From positions 261,257-325,256 of the forward strand of contig NZ_FOXH01000004.1 in assembly GCF_900115665.1 (NCBI RefSeq): a stretch of 64,000 nucleotides of DNA, written 5' to 3'. Of this stretch, positions 53,929 through 62,140 are shown piece by piece. The stretch's first letter is position 1; every line of letters starts with the position of its first letter. The position numbers and the translations under genes were made by a program. This DNA comes from Pseudarcicella hirudinis (GTDB lineage Bacteria; Bacteroidota; Bacteroidia; Cytophagales; Spirosomataceae). The notes beneath the pieces were generated by a model, which saw nothing but the letters and a program-made list of their open reading frames with translations, did no database searches and was not told where the DNA came from.

Positions 53929-54065
53929 AAAAGTGGTTTTTTATTATTGGAATCGGGGTGAATTTGCTGATTGTAGTCGGATTGGTGCTACAATTTTTTG
54001 TCAACATAAATACGCTTAAAGAACAGCGTATGAGAAAGCAACTTGAAAATGTACCAACGAAATAA
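53925..54065 (+). CDS. Small single-span membrane peptide
   Basis: The 46-residue frame (MKKWFFIIGIGVNLLIVVGL) overlaps the preceding stop by 4 nt and the following gene by 17 nt. It has one N-terminal membrane segment and a charged tail (KEQRMRKQLENVPTK). Two-sided overlap supports it as a gene. Confidence 0.6.
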   Translation: MKKWFFIIGIGVNLLIVVGLVLQFFVNINTLKEQRMRKQLENVPTK

Positions 54066-54186
54066 ATATTTTGTAGCCATCTCCATAATACTATTCGGCT
54101 TAGGAGGGTATTTCATTTTAGACTCGATTTTTTATAAATCCAGTAGGTTAAAATCAAATCGCAAGTTTGTAGTTGTAAGAAATTAA
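54049..54186 (+). CDS. Small single-span membrane peptide
   Basis: The 45-residue frame (MYQRNKYFVAISIILFGLGG) starts inside the preceding gene and ends 4 nt before the next. It has one membrane segment and a very basic tail (YKSSRLKSNRKFVVV). The pair of nested small membrane genes resembles lysis or virion-membrane cassettes of phages. Confidence 0.55.
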   Translation: MYQRNKYFVAISIILFGLGGYFILDSIFYKSSRLKSNRKFVVVRN

Positions 54187-54190
54187 TAAA

Positions 54191-54910
54191 ATGCCTTTAG
54201 CAATCGAAATATTGAAATCCTCTTATTACACGGCAAATCAAGTGCCAGGTAATTTGGCGGTTGTGAACCAGATCAGAACTACATATGGAGCGATCATTAA
54301 AGAGGCCTGTTCCTCTGCAAATGCACGTTTGGAAAGCTATATTTTGGAGGCACTTTTTTTCATCGAAAGTAAAGGCAATCCGAATGCTGCCAACGGGCAA
54401 GCTTACGGAATCGGGCAATTGGATACAAAAACAGCGAGTAATATTCCTTTCTGGTTGAAAAAACGGGCTAAGATTATGACGGATTCTCAGGAAGCGAAAA
54501 TTTATCAATTATTTGGAAATAGTCTTGCGGACTGTCTGCTGAATCTTAAATGGGATAACGCTCCCTCAAAATGTTCCGGTACTGCAGATTCAACTAACCT
54601 GATAACAAAGCAACATTTGATAAATCCGGAGATCAATATTTGGTTGTCTGCCATGTATATGGATTTCCTTGTTGACAAATATTCTGAGGGCGGGATCATT
54701 GGAATAGGCAATCCGACAAGAGTGAGAATGGACAAAATCATTGTCCATTATAACGCAGGGCAGGGGAACGCAAACAAAGTGCCAAAGGCTTTAACACCTG
54801 CCGATACTGTAATTTTTGTGAAAAATAATATTTCAATCACAACGGCTGATTACATCAATAAGTTTATAGGCACAAATGGGCTTATAGATTCAATAACTCG
54901 AACTCTCTAA
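54191..54910 (+). CDS. Lysozyme-like / SLT lytic transglycosylase
   Basis: The 239-residue protein has the SLT signature: catalytic Glu in EALFFIESKGNPNA (about residue 58), GQAYGIGQLD and VHYNAGQGN (about residue 186). It has no signal peptide and no membrane segment, unlike the first transglycosylase of the block. It may be a virion entry enzyme or the endolysin. Confidence 0.75.
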   Translation: MPLAIEILKSSYYTANQVPGNLAVVNQIRTTYGAIIKEACSSANARLESYILEALFFIESKGNPNAANGQAYGIGQLDTKTASNIPFWLKKRAKIMTDSQEAKIYQLFGNSLADCLLNLKWDNAPSKCSGTADSTNLITKQHLINPEINIWLSAMYMDFLVDKYSEGGIIGIGNPTRVRMDKIIVHYNAGQGNANKVPKALTPADTVIFVKNNISITTADYINKFIGTNGLIDSITRTL

Positions 54911-54922
54911 ACTTTAAATAAT

Positions 54923-55510
54923 ATGGCTCTGATTACTAAGGGTTCTAAGATATACTGTTTTTCTAAGGCAGGCTGCACCGTGTTCGAGGATGAGCACTAT
55001 GGGGCGCATTTTCCTGATTGGCACGAACCCATGATGCAATGGTATGGAGACAGCGGGACGACCAATGAGCCTAAAAAGTTTTTGCAGGGTTCTTTGATCG
55101 GAACTGCGACTGGCGAAAAGAAGGTAAAAGGTGACGTGCTGTATTACCAGGTTAATACCTTTTCAGAAAACCGTAGTAGCACCGGGTTTCTGGGTTGGGG
55201 TGCAGGTGAATACACGCCAAGACCGATGTTGGCTTGGGTCAGCAGTCAGGATGCCACAGATTCAGAAGATGCAGCTTTTGCAGCATTCGACAAGCGTGAA
55301 GATGGAGCTTCGATCGAAGATATTAAGAAAGCCAATGCAAACGGAGACACGGGTTATACCAAGCCTCCTAAAAGTGCTGCCGGAAGTGGTAGTACTCCGG
55401 GTACAGGAACTCCAAGTGCAAATTCATCTTCAAACAAGATTCTTCTGTATGGAGTTGCAGTGGCTGTCGTAGGGTTTGTGATTTATTTGTTTACCCGGAA
55501 AAAGAATTAA
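54923..55510 (+). CDS. Tail-anchored virion-like protein with Ser/Gly linker
   Basis: The 195-residue protein (MALITKGSKIYCFSKAGCTV) has a beta-rich N-terminal domain, a Gly/Ser/Thr/Pro-rich linker (AAGSGSTPGTGTPSANSS) and one C-terminal membrane segment with tail LFTRKKN. There is no signal peptide. It follows the same plan as the other tail-anchored proteins of the block. Function unknown. Confidence 0.55.
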   Translation: MALITKGSKIYCFSKAGCTVFEDEHYGAHFPDWHEPMMQWYGDSGTTNEPKKFLQGSLIGTATGEKKVKGDVLYYQVNTFSENRSSTGFLGWGAGEYTPRPMLAWVSSQDATDSEDAAFAAFDKREDGASIEDIKKANANGDTGYTKPPKSAAGSGSTPGTGTPSANSSSNKILLYGVAVAVVGFVIYLFTRKKN

Positions 55511-55529
55511 CCTCTAAACCTAAATAATA

Positions 55530-55925
55530 ATGGGAGCTTATAAAGACGCAACAGGAAAGACCCGGGTCGGAAAGGTATTACAGGATATTGGTGGCTTTTT
55601 CACAGGTATTTTTAAGAAAAAGGATACTACTGGTTCTACTGGTTCAAGTCCTGCTGGGACTTCTTCCGGATCAGACTCAAAAGGTGCGACCGGAACTTTC
55701 GACTGGGCAAGTCTTGTCATCGCCATCGGAGGAATTGTCGGTGGAGTATTAGGAATTAACTCCGGAGAAACTGCCGGGATTCCTGCTAACACGACGATTA
55801 CGCCTGCGCAACAACAACAATTACAAGACGAGCAGTCGGCTAAAACCGGAAAGTTAACAATCATAGGGATTGTGCTTGTTGTAGTTGGAATTGTGTCCTA
55901 TTTCATATTCCGTAAGAAAAAATAA
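55530..55925 (+). CDS. Two-span membrane protein with Gly/Ser linker
   Basis: The 131-residue protein has a basic N-terminus, Ser/Gly-rich linker (TGSTGSSPAGTSSGSDSKG), a Gly-rich hydrophobic segment (ASLVIAIGGIVGGVLGI) and a C-terminal membrane segment with tail FRKKK. It belongs to the same tail-anchored series. Function unknown. Confidence 0.55.
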   Translation: MGAYKDATGKTRVGKVLQDIGGFFTGIFKKKDTTGSTGSSPAGTSSGSDSKGATGTFDWASLVIAIGGIVGGVLGINSGETAGIPANTTITPAQQQQLQDEQSAKTGKLTIIGIVLVVVGIVSYFIFRKKK

Positions 55926-56693
55926 ATGGTAAATATTGGTATCATATCCCAGGTCTCAGCTTTAGACAGATCCGCCCTCTTAAAAATAAGAGATGCCCTG
56001 AATATTCAGGCTGACCAGCTAATGAAAATCAATGGATATGAAGGCCATTACGAAATTTTTGATTCTGTTTCCAGTATGCCGGATAACTATTATCCGATGT
56101 ACATTAAATCGGAAATAGACCAAGCCGAACTAAACGGATATCATTGGGTTGACGAACAGAATAAACCCTATATCGATGTTCGGTACAATAGTGATTTCGA
56201 TGCTCTGACTCTAACAATGTCTCATGAAGGGATTGAGACTATAGCAAATCCCAGAGTGGATAAGTTTTTGAAAGCTGATAACTTCTTGAACGAACCGAAT
56301 TTGGAAGGGCAGTTCTTTTTCGAAATAGCGGACATTACGCAAAGTAAGGAATTCGCCTATCGAATAAACGGAGTTTTGGTTTCCAATTTTGTCACAAACA
56401 ATTGGTATGATGCGGCTAAAATACCCGGACAAAAGTACGACTATCTTGGATATTGTACCGAGCCAAGGCAGTTGCTTGAAGGTGGTTATAAAAGCCTGAA
56501 AGTTACGGATAAACGGAATCCAAGCTTGGTCGAATACTGGCAGGCATTTAAGCAAAAGGGTGTCATTGTGTGGAAAAAATTAAATGGAAAGGATGTCGCT
56601 TTAACAGCAATCAGCAATCCGTTCCCCTGGATCATTGTCGCATTGTCGGCAGTTTTCATTTTCCTGTTTTTAATTTTTAGAAAAAAATCATAA
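55926..56693 (+). CDS. Tail-anchored metallopeptidase-like protein
   Basis: The 255-residue protein has TMSHEGIETIANPRV (about 98-112), an H-E-x-x-E-type zinc-site pattern, followed by FFEIADITQS and a VSNFVTNNWYD segment. This order is the one I associate with a family of phage and actinobacterial proteins carrying SHE-x-x-E...DP...E-x-x-D. One C-terminal membrane segment (WIIVALSAVFIFLFLIF) with tail RKKS follows. A protease role in virion maturation or entry is possible; the assignment is by motif only. Confidence 0.45.
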   Translation: MVNIGIISQVSALDRSALLKIRDALNIQADQLMKINGYEGHYEIFDSVSSMPDNYYPMYIKSEIDQAELNGYHWVDEQNKPYIDVRYNSDFDALTLTMSHEGIETIANPRVDKFLKADNFLNEPNLEGQFFFEIADITQSKEFAYRINGVLVSNFVTNNWYDAAKIPGQKYDYLGYCTEPRQLLEGGYKSLKVTDKRNPSLVEYWQAFKQKGVIVWKKLNGKDVALTAISNPFPWIIVALSAVFIFLFLIFRKKS

Positions 56694-56705
56694 AATATCT
56701 CAGCT

Positions 56706-56927
56706 ATGAAAAAGACAAAATCGGCTCCTAAAAAAGCATCAACACCGGCAAAAAAGAAAGCAGTAAAATCAGGTTTGACCGCTGCTCAGAAGAGAATTAA
56801 GAGGATCAGTGAGGTTGCTACCGAGATTCAAAAAAGTGGTGGAAAGACTACCAAGACCGTAACGGTTACAAAATACAAAGTTAGCCGGATCGACGCGGTA
56901 AAACGGGCAGCGAAACAGGTTAAGTAA
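56706..56927 (+). CDS. Very basic Lys-rich protein, candidate DNA-condensing protein
   Basis: The 73-residue protein is Lys/Ala/Thr rich (MKKTKSAPKKASTPAKKKAV) with no acidic cluster, like histone- or protamine-like virion core proteins. Its stop overlaps the next start (TAATG). It probably binds the packaged genome or neutralises DNA. Confidence 0.5.
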   Translation: MKKTKSAPKKASTPAKKKAVKSGLTAAQKRIKRISEVATEIQKSGGKTTKTVTVTKYKVSRIDAVKRAAKQVK

Positions 56928-57325
56928 TGTTTGCGCTTTTGCTCATAAAACTCAATTCTGAAATTACCCTCAAACGTTGGAAGTTTTTACTCTTGCGTTT
57001 GGGGGCAATAGCGTTTTTACTCGCCTGCCTGGGGTTCTGGATGTACTACCGACAAACAGATTATCGAATTAATGCGATGCAAACTGAGAATGACTATCTG
57101 GCGAAGGTATTACGAGATAATCAAGGTAAGCGGTCAGCCTTACAGAAATCATTTTCGGAGGCCATTGAAAAAGGTTTGAATACAACTTCTGAAATCGAAA
57201 AGAAAGATGCTGCAGATCAAAAAAGTATTGAAAATGCTAGTATGGATCGTCCTGATTCTGCCCGAAACGCTTTATGGAATAAATATTACGGAAGCCCTGC
57301 AAGACTCTACAGCCCGAAAAGATAG
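56927..57325 (+). CDS. Membrane protein with coiled-coil tail (i-spanin-like layout)
   Basis: The 132-residue protein has one N-terminal membrane segment (about 25-43) after a basic N-terminus, followed by a helical periplasmic-type region (MQTENDYLAKVLRDNQGKRS). The last 118 nt overlap the next gene in a different frame. N-terminal anchor, coiled coil and an overlapping second gene are the layout of Rz/Rz1 spanins, though no lipoprotein signal is seen in the partner. Function uncertain. Confidence 0.55.
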   Translation: MFALLLIKLNSEITLKRWKFLLLRLGAIAFLLACLGFWMYYRQTDYRINAMQTENDYLAKVLRDNQGKRSALQKSFSEAIEKGLNTTSEIEKKDAADQKSIENASMDRPDSARNALWNKYYGSPARLYSPKR

Positions 57326-57668
57326 TTTAGAAATTCAGGAACCTTTATTTCTGGTTAGAAAGTCGCAAATCGATATGGCGATCAATAATAAGATTGCCCT
57401 TGACTCTCTCAGACTCAGATTTGAATTATTGAAGCTGAGTTCAAAGTCAAGCTTAGAGAATGCAAGAAATATCGGTACGCAAATATTTCAAATCTGCGAT
57501 GACGATATGAAGACAGCCGGGATCATAATTGCTAACGATAAGAAGATCAGAAAGCGGCTTAATCTTAAGTTGGTGTTACAGTATATCAAAGCACCTTTGA
57601 TTGGTGCAGGCTTATTTTACCTCGGAAACCTCTCAGCACAAAAAGGCTGGATAACGATCAAACTATGA
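57207..57668 (+). CDS. Membrane protein nested in the previous gene
   Basis: This protein has 153 residues, or 144 from the second ATG at 57234, which gives a cleaner signal-like start (MLVWIVLILPETLYG). A helical middle and a second hydrophobic segment (IKAPLIGAGLFYLGNLSA) near the C-terminus follow. It begins 118 nt inside the upstream gene. Possible lysis (spanin partner) or virion membrane protein. Confidence 0.5.
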   Translation: MLQIKKVLKMLVWIVLILPETLYGINITEALQDSTARKDSLEIQEPLFLVRKSQIDMAINNKIALDSLRLRFELLKLSSKSSLENARNIGTQIFQICDDDMKTAGIIIANDKKIRKRLNLKLVLQYIKAPLIGAGLFYLGNLSAQKGWITIKL

Positions 57669-57850
57669 GCATTTTTTCGACAATTCTCGGCGCAATATTC
57701 GGCTCTTCGGACAACAGTTCGGAGGAATTGGGGGCTTTGAAACAACAGGTTTCCAGTCTGACTAAATCTGTTAAGACATTTAAGATCATAAGCGCATTAT
57801 TGGGAGTCGGTTTTATTACTACCCTTATCCTTTATTTTAGAAAGAAATGA
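57665..57850 (+). CDS. Small tail-anchored membrane protein
   Basis: The 61-residue protein (MSIFSTILGAIFGSSDNSSE) has a short helical coiled segment and one C-terminal membrane segment with tail YFRKK, the same ending as larger proteins of the block. It is co-translated with both neighbours (ATGA overlaps). Confidence 0.6.
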   Translation: MSIFSTILGAIFGSSDNSSEELGALKQQVSSLTKSVKTFKIISALLGVGFITTLILYFRKK

Positions 57851-58209
57851 AATTACTCAAAACCATATTCGTAATAGTTGTGATCGGGGGGATTTCTGCT
57901 CTGATCTATAAATTCCGTGTCGAACTTGGAATTGAGGAGAATACCAACGAAGCTGCTACAAATCCTGAAAACCTTACTGCTAATATTCAGCCGGACAATT
58001 TAACCAGTGAAAGCCTGGTAAGTTATACCGATCGCCAGTTGGCTACTGCCGCTATAGCATTAGCAATAAAAAATCAGCCTGTTTCCACTAATACGATAAG
58101 CTTCTACGACGCAAATAGCATTAAGGAAGGCTGGAATTATGTTCCCGGAGAGGGTTTGTATTACAGACAAGGGAAGGATTTACTTTTTATACATTCAACA
58201 TTACAATAA
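57847..58209 (+). CDS. Signal-anchored protein of unknown function
   Basis: The 120-residue protein has one N-terminal membrane segment (about 5-22) and an Asn/Thr-rich linker. A small domain (TDRQLATAAIALAIKNQPVS ... GEGLYYRQGKDLLFIHS) follows. It lies just before the spike gene and could link spike to membrane. No family recognised. Confidence 0.5.
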   Translation: MKLLKTIFVIVVIGGISALIYKFRVELGIEENTNEAATNPENLTANIQPDNLTSESLVSYTDRQLATAAIALAIKNQPVSTNTISFYDANSIKEGWNYVPGEGLYYRQGKDLLFIHSTLQ

Positions 58210-58214
58210 TCTCC

Positions 58215-60251
58215 ATGACTCTGACTAAAACTCAACAATTTGTTCAGGATGCTGTTAAGCCATCAAATTTCAATGGTCTAATTAAACAGGGTACGATTGC
58301 TCAATTGCGTAGTATGTCCCCCGTTTCATCAGATTTGTCTGTCGTGTATGAAAGTACGGACATGGGTGGCGGAAAGTGGACACCTGATTTCACAGACACA
58401 ACGTCTGTGGACACTACAGGTGGAGTTTTAGTTTGTGCAAACGGAGTTAGACTAAAACGCCAATTTGGTGGTAGAGCCGCTAACGTTGTGAGTTACGGAG
58501 CTGTCGGAGATGGTGTGGCGGACGATACAGCCGCGATTCAAGCTGCGTTAGATAACCATAGAGTAGTTTTTTTTCCGAAGCCGAAGTGGCGATATAAGGT
58601 TACATCTTCATTAAAAATAAATAACTACACAATGATTTATGGGGAACAATGTTTCCTCGATCAGAATACGCTCAATAATCAGACAGTTTATTATGCAGGG
58701 ACAGACTGCCTTTTTACAACAACTTCTACTGATCCTGGCTCGGGCGTTTGTATTCAAATGCGAAATGTTTCTGTAGAGGGAAACAATTCTACAAACGTTG
58801 CAATGACCTCTGCTATACAGAGGCTCTCGGTTAAAAATTGTCTGTTCAGGCATTTTGATATAGGTATAGACCTTACCGCATACGCTGTGAGTGATGTGGT
58901 TGAAACGGTTATTAGCGAGTGCTATTTCATACAGTGCAATACCGGAATAAGAAGTACAAGTACATCTGGTAAGCACAATACGGATGGAATTCTGTCAAAT
59001 TGTTTCTTTAGTAATTGTATTACAGGAATCAACTTAGACACAGCTCCGGGTTGGTTGATTCAGGGGAATCATTTTTACGGTCTTGGCGTAAGCCAGCAGC
59101 ATATCGTAATTTCTGGATATTTGCTTAAAATACTCGGAAATTATATAGAGCCTGCTAATCAGAGAGGCATTGTGTATAAAATGACGGAAGGGAACGGGGT
59201 TTGCAATGCAATTATTGCGGACAACCTGGTTATGGTAAAAAGCGGAGAGGTTGGTATAACATTAATGTCTTTGGTTGGTGAGGCTGATGGGCTGATTGTG
59301 GCCGACAATGTTATTAATTCAGGTACTGGTCTTACAACTGGCTCAATTGGTGTATCTGTTGAGGGTTCTTTCAGGGTATATGGTACATTGTTGAACAACG
59401 ATATTAACAATGTAGAAACAAAGGTTTCTACTGGAGCATTAGGTAGTATTCGATCTGGGGGATTTGAAAATAATTATTACAAATTCAGGGGGTCAAATGG
59501 CATTGAGCTTTCAAATGGTACTCGTTTGTCTGAATATTTTGGTAAGCCAACGCCAGTGCAACCATTCGGGAGCCAAGGGTTTGTTTATAATCAAGCTGGC
59601 GGGTCAGTTAACGATATTGGGGGTTGGGAGTATCGGGTCGATTTAACAACAGCATGGAAAAAAATTGTTAGCCTTGATCGACAATTGTTGGACTCAGGCG
59701 CAATGCCAACGACAGGGAGTTTCACAGCCGGTGATACAATAATGAATGATACCCCTTCAATCCTGACACTTTACGGTGTGAAATATGTAATTCAGGGCTG
59801 GAAGAGAATTACAACAGGTTCTAATCATGTCCTGGGAACCGACTGGTTTGCAATGCCAGCAGTTGATCCAACGGGAATAATAGCAATTCAGACAATCAGT
59901 GACTTAAATAGTTTAAGCGTGGCCGGATGGTTTAAAACAACGGTAAATCCAACAAACGCTCCTGCCGGTTCAAGCCCTACGGCATTTTTCCAAGGGATTC
60001 AGTTTTTATCCAATGGTGATCCTAACTACATAAACCAGTTGGTTTTCGATACCTCCGGAAATGAATACAAAAGAACAAAATCCGCAGGTGCATGGGGTAG
60101 TTGGTATAAAGTTTCTTCACGGTTGGAAGGTACGACCGCGCAACGAAATGCGATAATTTCCCCTGCTGAGGGGCAGGATTTTTATAATACCGAGACCCAT
60201 GCTAAAGAATACTGGAATGGAACGGTTTGGAAAACATTAACGACAAATTAA
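58215..60251 (+). CDS. Pectate-lyase-fold spike protein (candidate receptor-binding depolymerase)
   Basis: The 678-residue protein has an N-terminal ~90-residue adaptor. The phage tailspike signature VSYGAVGDGVADDTAAIQAA (about 94-113) starts a right-handed beta-helix (about 90-420). C-terminal domains with the phage fibre pattern follow: IQTISDLNSLSVAGWFKT, then GTTAQRNAIISPAEGQDFYN and YWNGTVWKTL at the very end. Spikes with this fold bind and often cut surface polysaccharides. There is no signal peptide. It is the longest protein of the late block and is coupled to the esterase gene. Confidence 0.8.
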   Translation: MTLTKTQQFVQDAVKPSNFNGLIKQGTIAQLRSMSPVSSDLSVVYESTDMGGGKWTPDFTDTTSVDTTGGVLVCANGVRLKRQFGGRAANVVSYGAVGDGVADDTAAIQAALDNHRVVFFPKPKWRYKVTSSLKINNYTMIYGEQCFLDQNTLNNQTVYYAGTDCLFTTTSTDPGSGVCIQMRNVSVEGNNSTNVAMTSAIQRLSVKNCLFRHFDIGIDLTAYAVSDVVETVISECYFIQCNTGIRSTSTSGKHNTDGILSNCFFSNCITGINLDTAPGWLIQGNHFYGLGVSQQHIVISGYLLKILGNYIEPANQRGIVYKMTEGNGVCNAIIADNLVMVKSGEVGITLMSLVGEADGLIVADNVINSGTGLTTGSIGVSVEGSFRVYGTLLNNDINNVETKVSTGALGSIRSGGFENNYYKFRGSNGIELSNGTRLSEYFGKPTPVQPFGSQGFVYNQAGGSVNDIGGWEYRVDLTTAWKKIVSLDRQLLDSGAMPTTGSFTAGDTIMNDTPSILTLYGVKYVIQGWKRITTGSNHVLGTDWFAMPAVDPTGIIAIQTISDLNSLSVAGWFKTTVNPTNAPAGSSPTAFFQGIQFLSNGDPNYINQLVFDTSGNEYKRTKSAGAWGSWYKVSSRLEGTTAQRNAIISPAEGQDFYNTETHAKEYWNGTVWKTLTTN

Positions 60252-60253
60252 AG

Positions 60254-61510
60254 ATGCTAAACCTCACATATCCTACTAAACCGATCATATTCCAGAGAAA
60301 CAATCAAGGCTATGCTCTCATTAAATTCTCTGGAATTTCAGATACTGCAGTAACTGCAAAATTCACCGCTTTAGAAAATTCAGCAACGGATTTTTCGGTG
60401 AACCTTCCGGTAAGTTCAAACGCCTTTCAGGCAAATGTGAAAGTTCCGCAGGGTTTGTACAAATTAACTGTTTCAAACGGCACGGACTCTAAAGCACTGG
60501 ATTATCTCGGAGTTGGGGAGGTTATAGTTTGGTCAGGACACTCATTTGCCGATGGTTATGGGATAGGTTCAGATACCTCTCCCCTGGCGTTCTTCACAGA
60601 AAATTTCTGGAAAAGAAACGATCCGGATCAGTATAAGAAGCCCGAAGAGGTTTCAAGGTACATTGACAATATCAGACAGGAAACAGCAAGAGGATTGCCC
60701 GCCAGAGTTGCAACCCAAATCGCAGAGAAATTGAATGTTCCTGTTATGTTCTACCATTGTGCCTGGGGAGGCACTCGCATGATGGACTGGGCTGATAGTG
60801 CAAGCGGTGTAATTACCGGAAGAGAATACGCAGGGTATAAGCCCGGATATGATACTGCGGGTTATCCATACAGAATTCTGGGCGAAACCCTGAAAAATTT
60901 CGTTCAGGAAACAGGTGCAAGAGGTGTACTTATTGTACATGGGGATAATGACCGAGATAAGCAGTTCACGGAAAGTATTCTGGTAGATGGTTGGAAAAGA
61001 CTGATCGAGAAAATTCGTCAGGATGCTAATTTTCAGCTGCCAGTTTCGTTAGCTCGAAGCTGCATTGATCCGGATTTTCCAGAAATTGTAAGAAGTACCA
61101 ATACTGCGATTACCAGTAATCCAAGCATGTTCTACGGCCCTGACTTATCTCAGATAGGAGCTTCATACCGAATTTCAGACGGATTGCACCTTAATGACTC
61201 AGGAGAGATCAAGGTCGCTCAGGACTGGACTAGCATGTTAATTTCTCAGAATTTTTTCACTGCAAATCCGAAACCGACACCAACGTTCGCTGAGATTACT
61301 AAGATTGTGCAGACAACGGCAGCGCAAATCAAGGAAGAGGCAAATACCTCTGTAGCTGCAATTGCCTTAGGACTTGCTTTTATAGCGATTTTGGCTATTT
61401 CTTTAATCACAAAATTCCGTTGGTTTGTAGCATTGGTATTTACGTTGTTAGTTGCCGGAATTTCATACCTGATTGGATATACGAATCTTTTTAAGAAATC
61501 GGGTTCCTGA
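60254..61510 (+). CDS. Membrane-anchored SGNH/SASA-type esterase
   Basis: The protein has 418 residues, started at the ATG 2 nt after the spike stop; an upstream TTG in frame is less likely. A beta domain (about 1-85) precedes an SGNH-hydrolase domain with nucleophile Ser in VWSGHSFADG (about residue 97) and a DxxH-type pair in ISDGLHLNDSG. The overall pattern matches sialate-O-acetylesterase-like (SASA) carbohydrate esterases. The C-terminal ~70 residues contain two hydrophobic segments and tail FKKSGS. A capsule or LPS deacetylase displayed on a membrane-bearing particle would fit next to the spike. Confidence 0.7.
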   Translation: MLNLTYPTKPIIFQRNNQGYALIKFSGISDTAVTAKFTALENSATDFSVNLPVSSNAFQANVKVPQGLYKLTVSNGTDSKALDYLGVGEVIVWSGHSFADGYGIGSDTSPLAFFTENFWKRNDPDQYKKPEEVSRYIDNIRQETARGLPARVATQIAEKLNVPVMFYHCAWGGTRMMDWADSASGVITGREYAGYKPGYDTAGYPYRILGETLKNFVQETGARGVLIVHGDNDRDKQFTESILVDGWKRLIEKIRQDANFQLPVSLARSCIDPDFPEIVRSTNTAITSNPSMFYGPDLSQIGASYRISDGLHLNDSGEIKVAQDWTSMLISQNFFTANPKPTPTFAEITKIVQTTAAQIKEEANTSVAAIALGLAFIAILAISLITKFRWFVALVFTLLVAGISYLIGYTNLFKKSGS

Positions 61511-61647
61511 TCGTATCGAATGAAAATGCGCTGCGATATCGCATATGAGTAATTTCAGTTACAATCCGGAGCGACTCGCCATATTTTACGATGTTGGCCG
61601 GAAACGGAGAAAAATTTGATTCAGGATCTTACACAAAAATGAGATAG
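61511..61647. promoter_or_regulatory. Gap with 12-bp palindrome
   Basis: The palindrome TGCGATATCGCA lies at 61532-61543 between the esterase stop and the transglutaminase-like gene. It could be an operator or part of a terminator. No poly-T run follows it. Confidence 0.35.
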
Positions 61648-62130
61648 ATGAAACATTATTTTCAAAAACCCAAAGCATCAGATTTGATTGAAATGCCTTC
61701 ATTTGATAAGTTACGTACTTTCTCTCGGATTTGTGGTGTGATCCCTAAAGCTGCTTCTCAGGCTGAAAAGTTGTCTGAGCAATTTAAAGGAAAACCCTTA
61801 CGGACTACTCTGTTTTCAGTTTATAAATTTTGTCGTGAAAATATAAATTACAGGGAAGATGCTCAGGGAATAGAGCAGATCAGATTACCAAGTCAAACCT
61901 GGTATGATAGAAAAAGGGGTGTCGATTGCGAAGATTTCGCAATTTTTTGTTCAGCAATATTAATTAATCTTAAAATACCACACAGGGTTTGCATGGTTGA
62001 TTATGGAAACGGGTGGCAGCATGTTTTAATTTTAATCCCTTCGAAAAATTGTAATTATATCTTGGACCCGGTAAATCCAGGATTCAATAAACTTAAGGCA
62101 TATAAGAGAATAAAGTATCAATCATTTTAG
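61648..62130 (+). CDS. Transglutaminase-like cysteine protease
   Basis: The 160-residue protein has the Cys-His-Asp triad of the transglutaminase/protease fold: Cys in KRGVDCEDFAIFCSAIL (about residue 96), His in GWQHVLIL (about 131) and Asp in YILDPVNPGF. No signal peptide. Such small phage-borne members may act as proteases or cross-linking enzymes; the target is unknown. Confidence 0.7.
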   Translation: MKHYFQKPKASDLIEMPSFDKLRTFSRICGVIPKAASQAEKLSEQFKGKPLRTTLFSVYKFCRENINYREDAQGIEQIRLPSQTWYDRKRGVDCEDFAIFCSAILINLKIPHRVCMVDYGNGWQHVLILIPSKNCNYILDPVNPGFNKLKAYKRIKYQSF

Positions 62131-62140
62131 GTGAAAGAAA

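Noticed and set aside
46933-61510. Filamentous phage (Inoviridae-like) morphogenesis block
   Set aside because: The ATPase lacks the Zot membrane segment. No pIV secretin was seen, the coat-like proteins lack signal peptides, and the set of wall hydrolases is not needed for extrusion. It remains an alternative, not the favoured reading.
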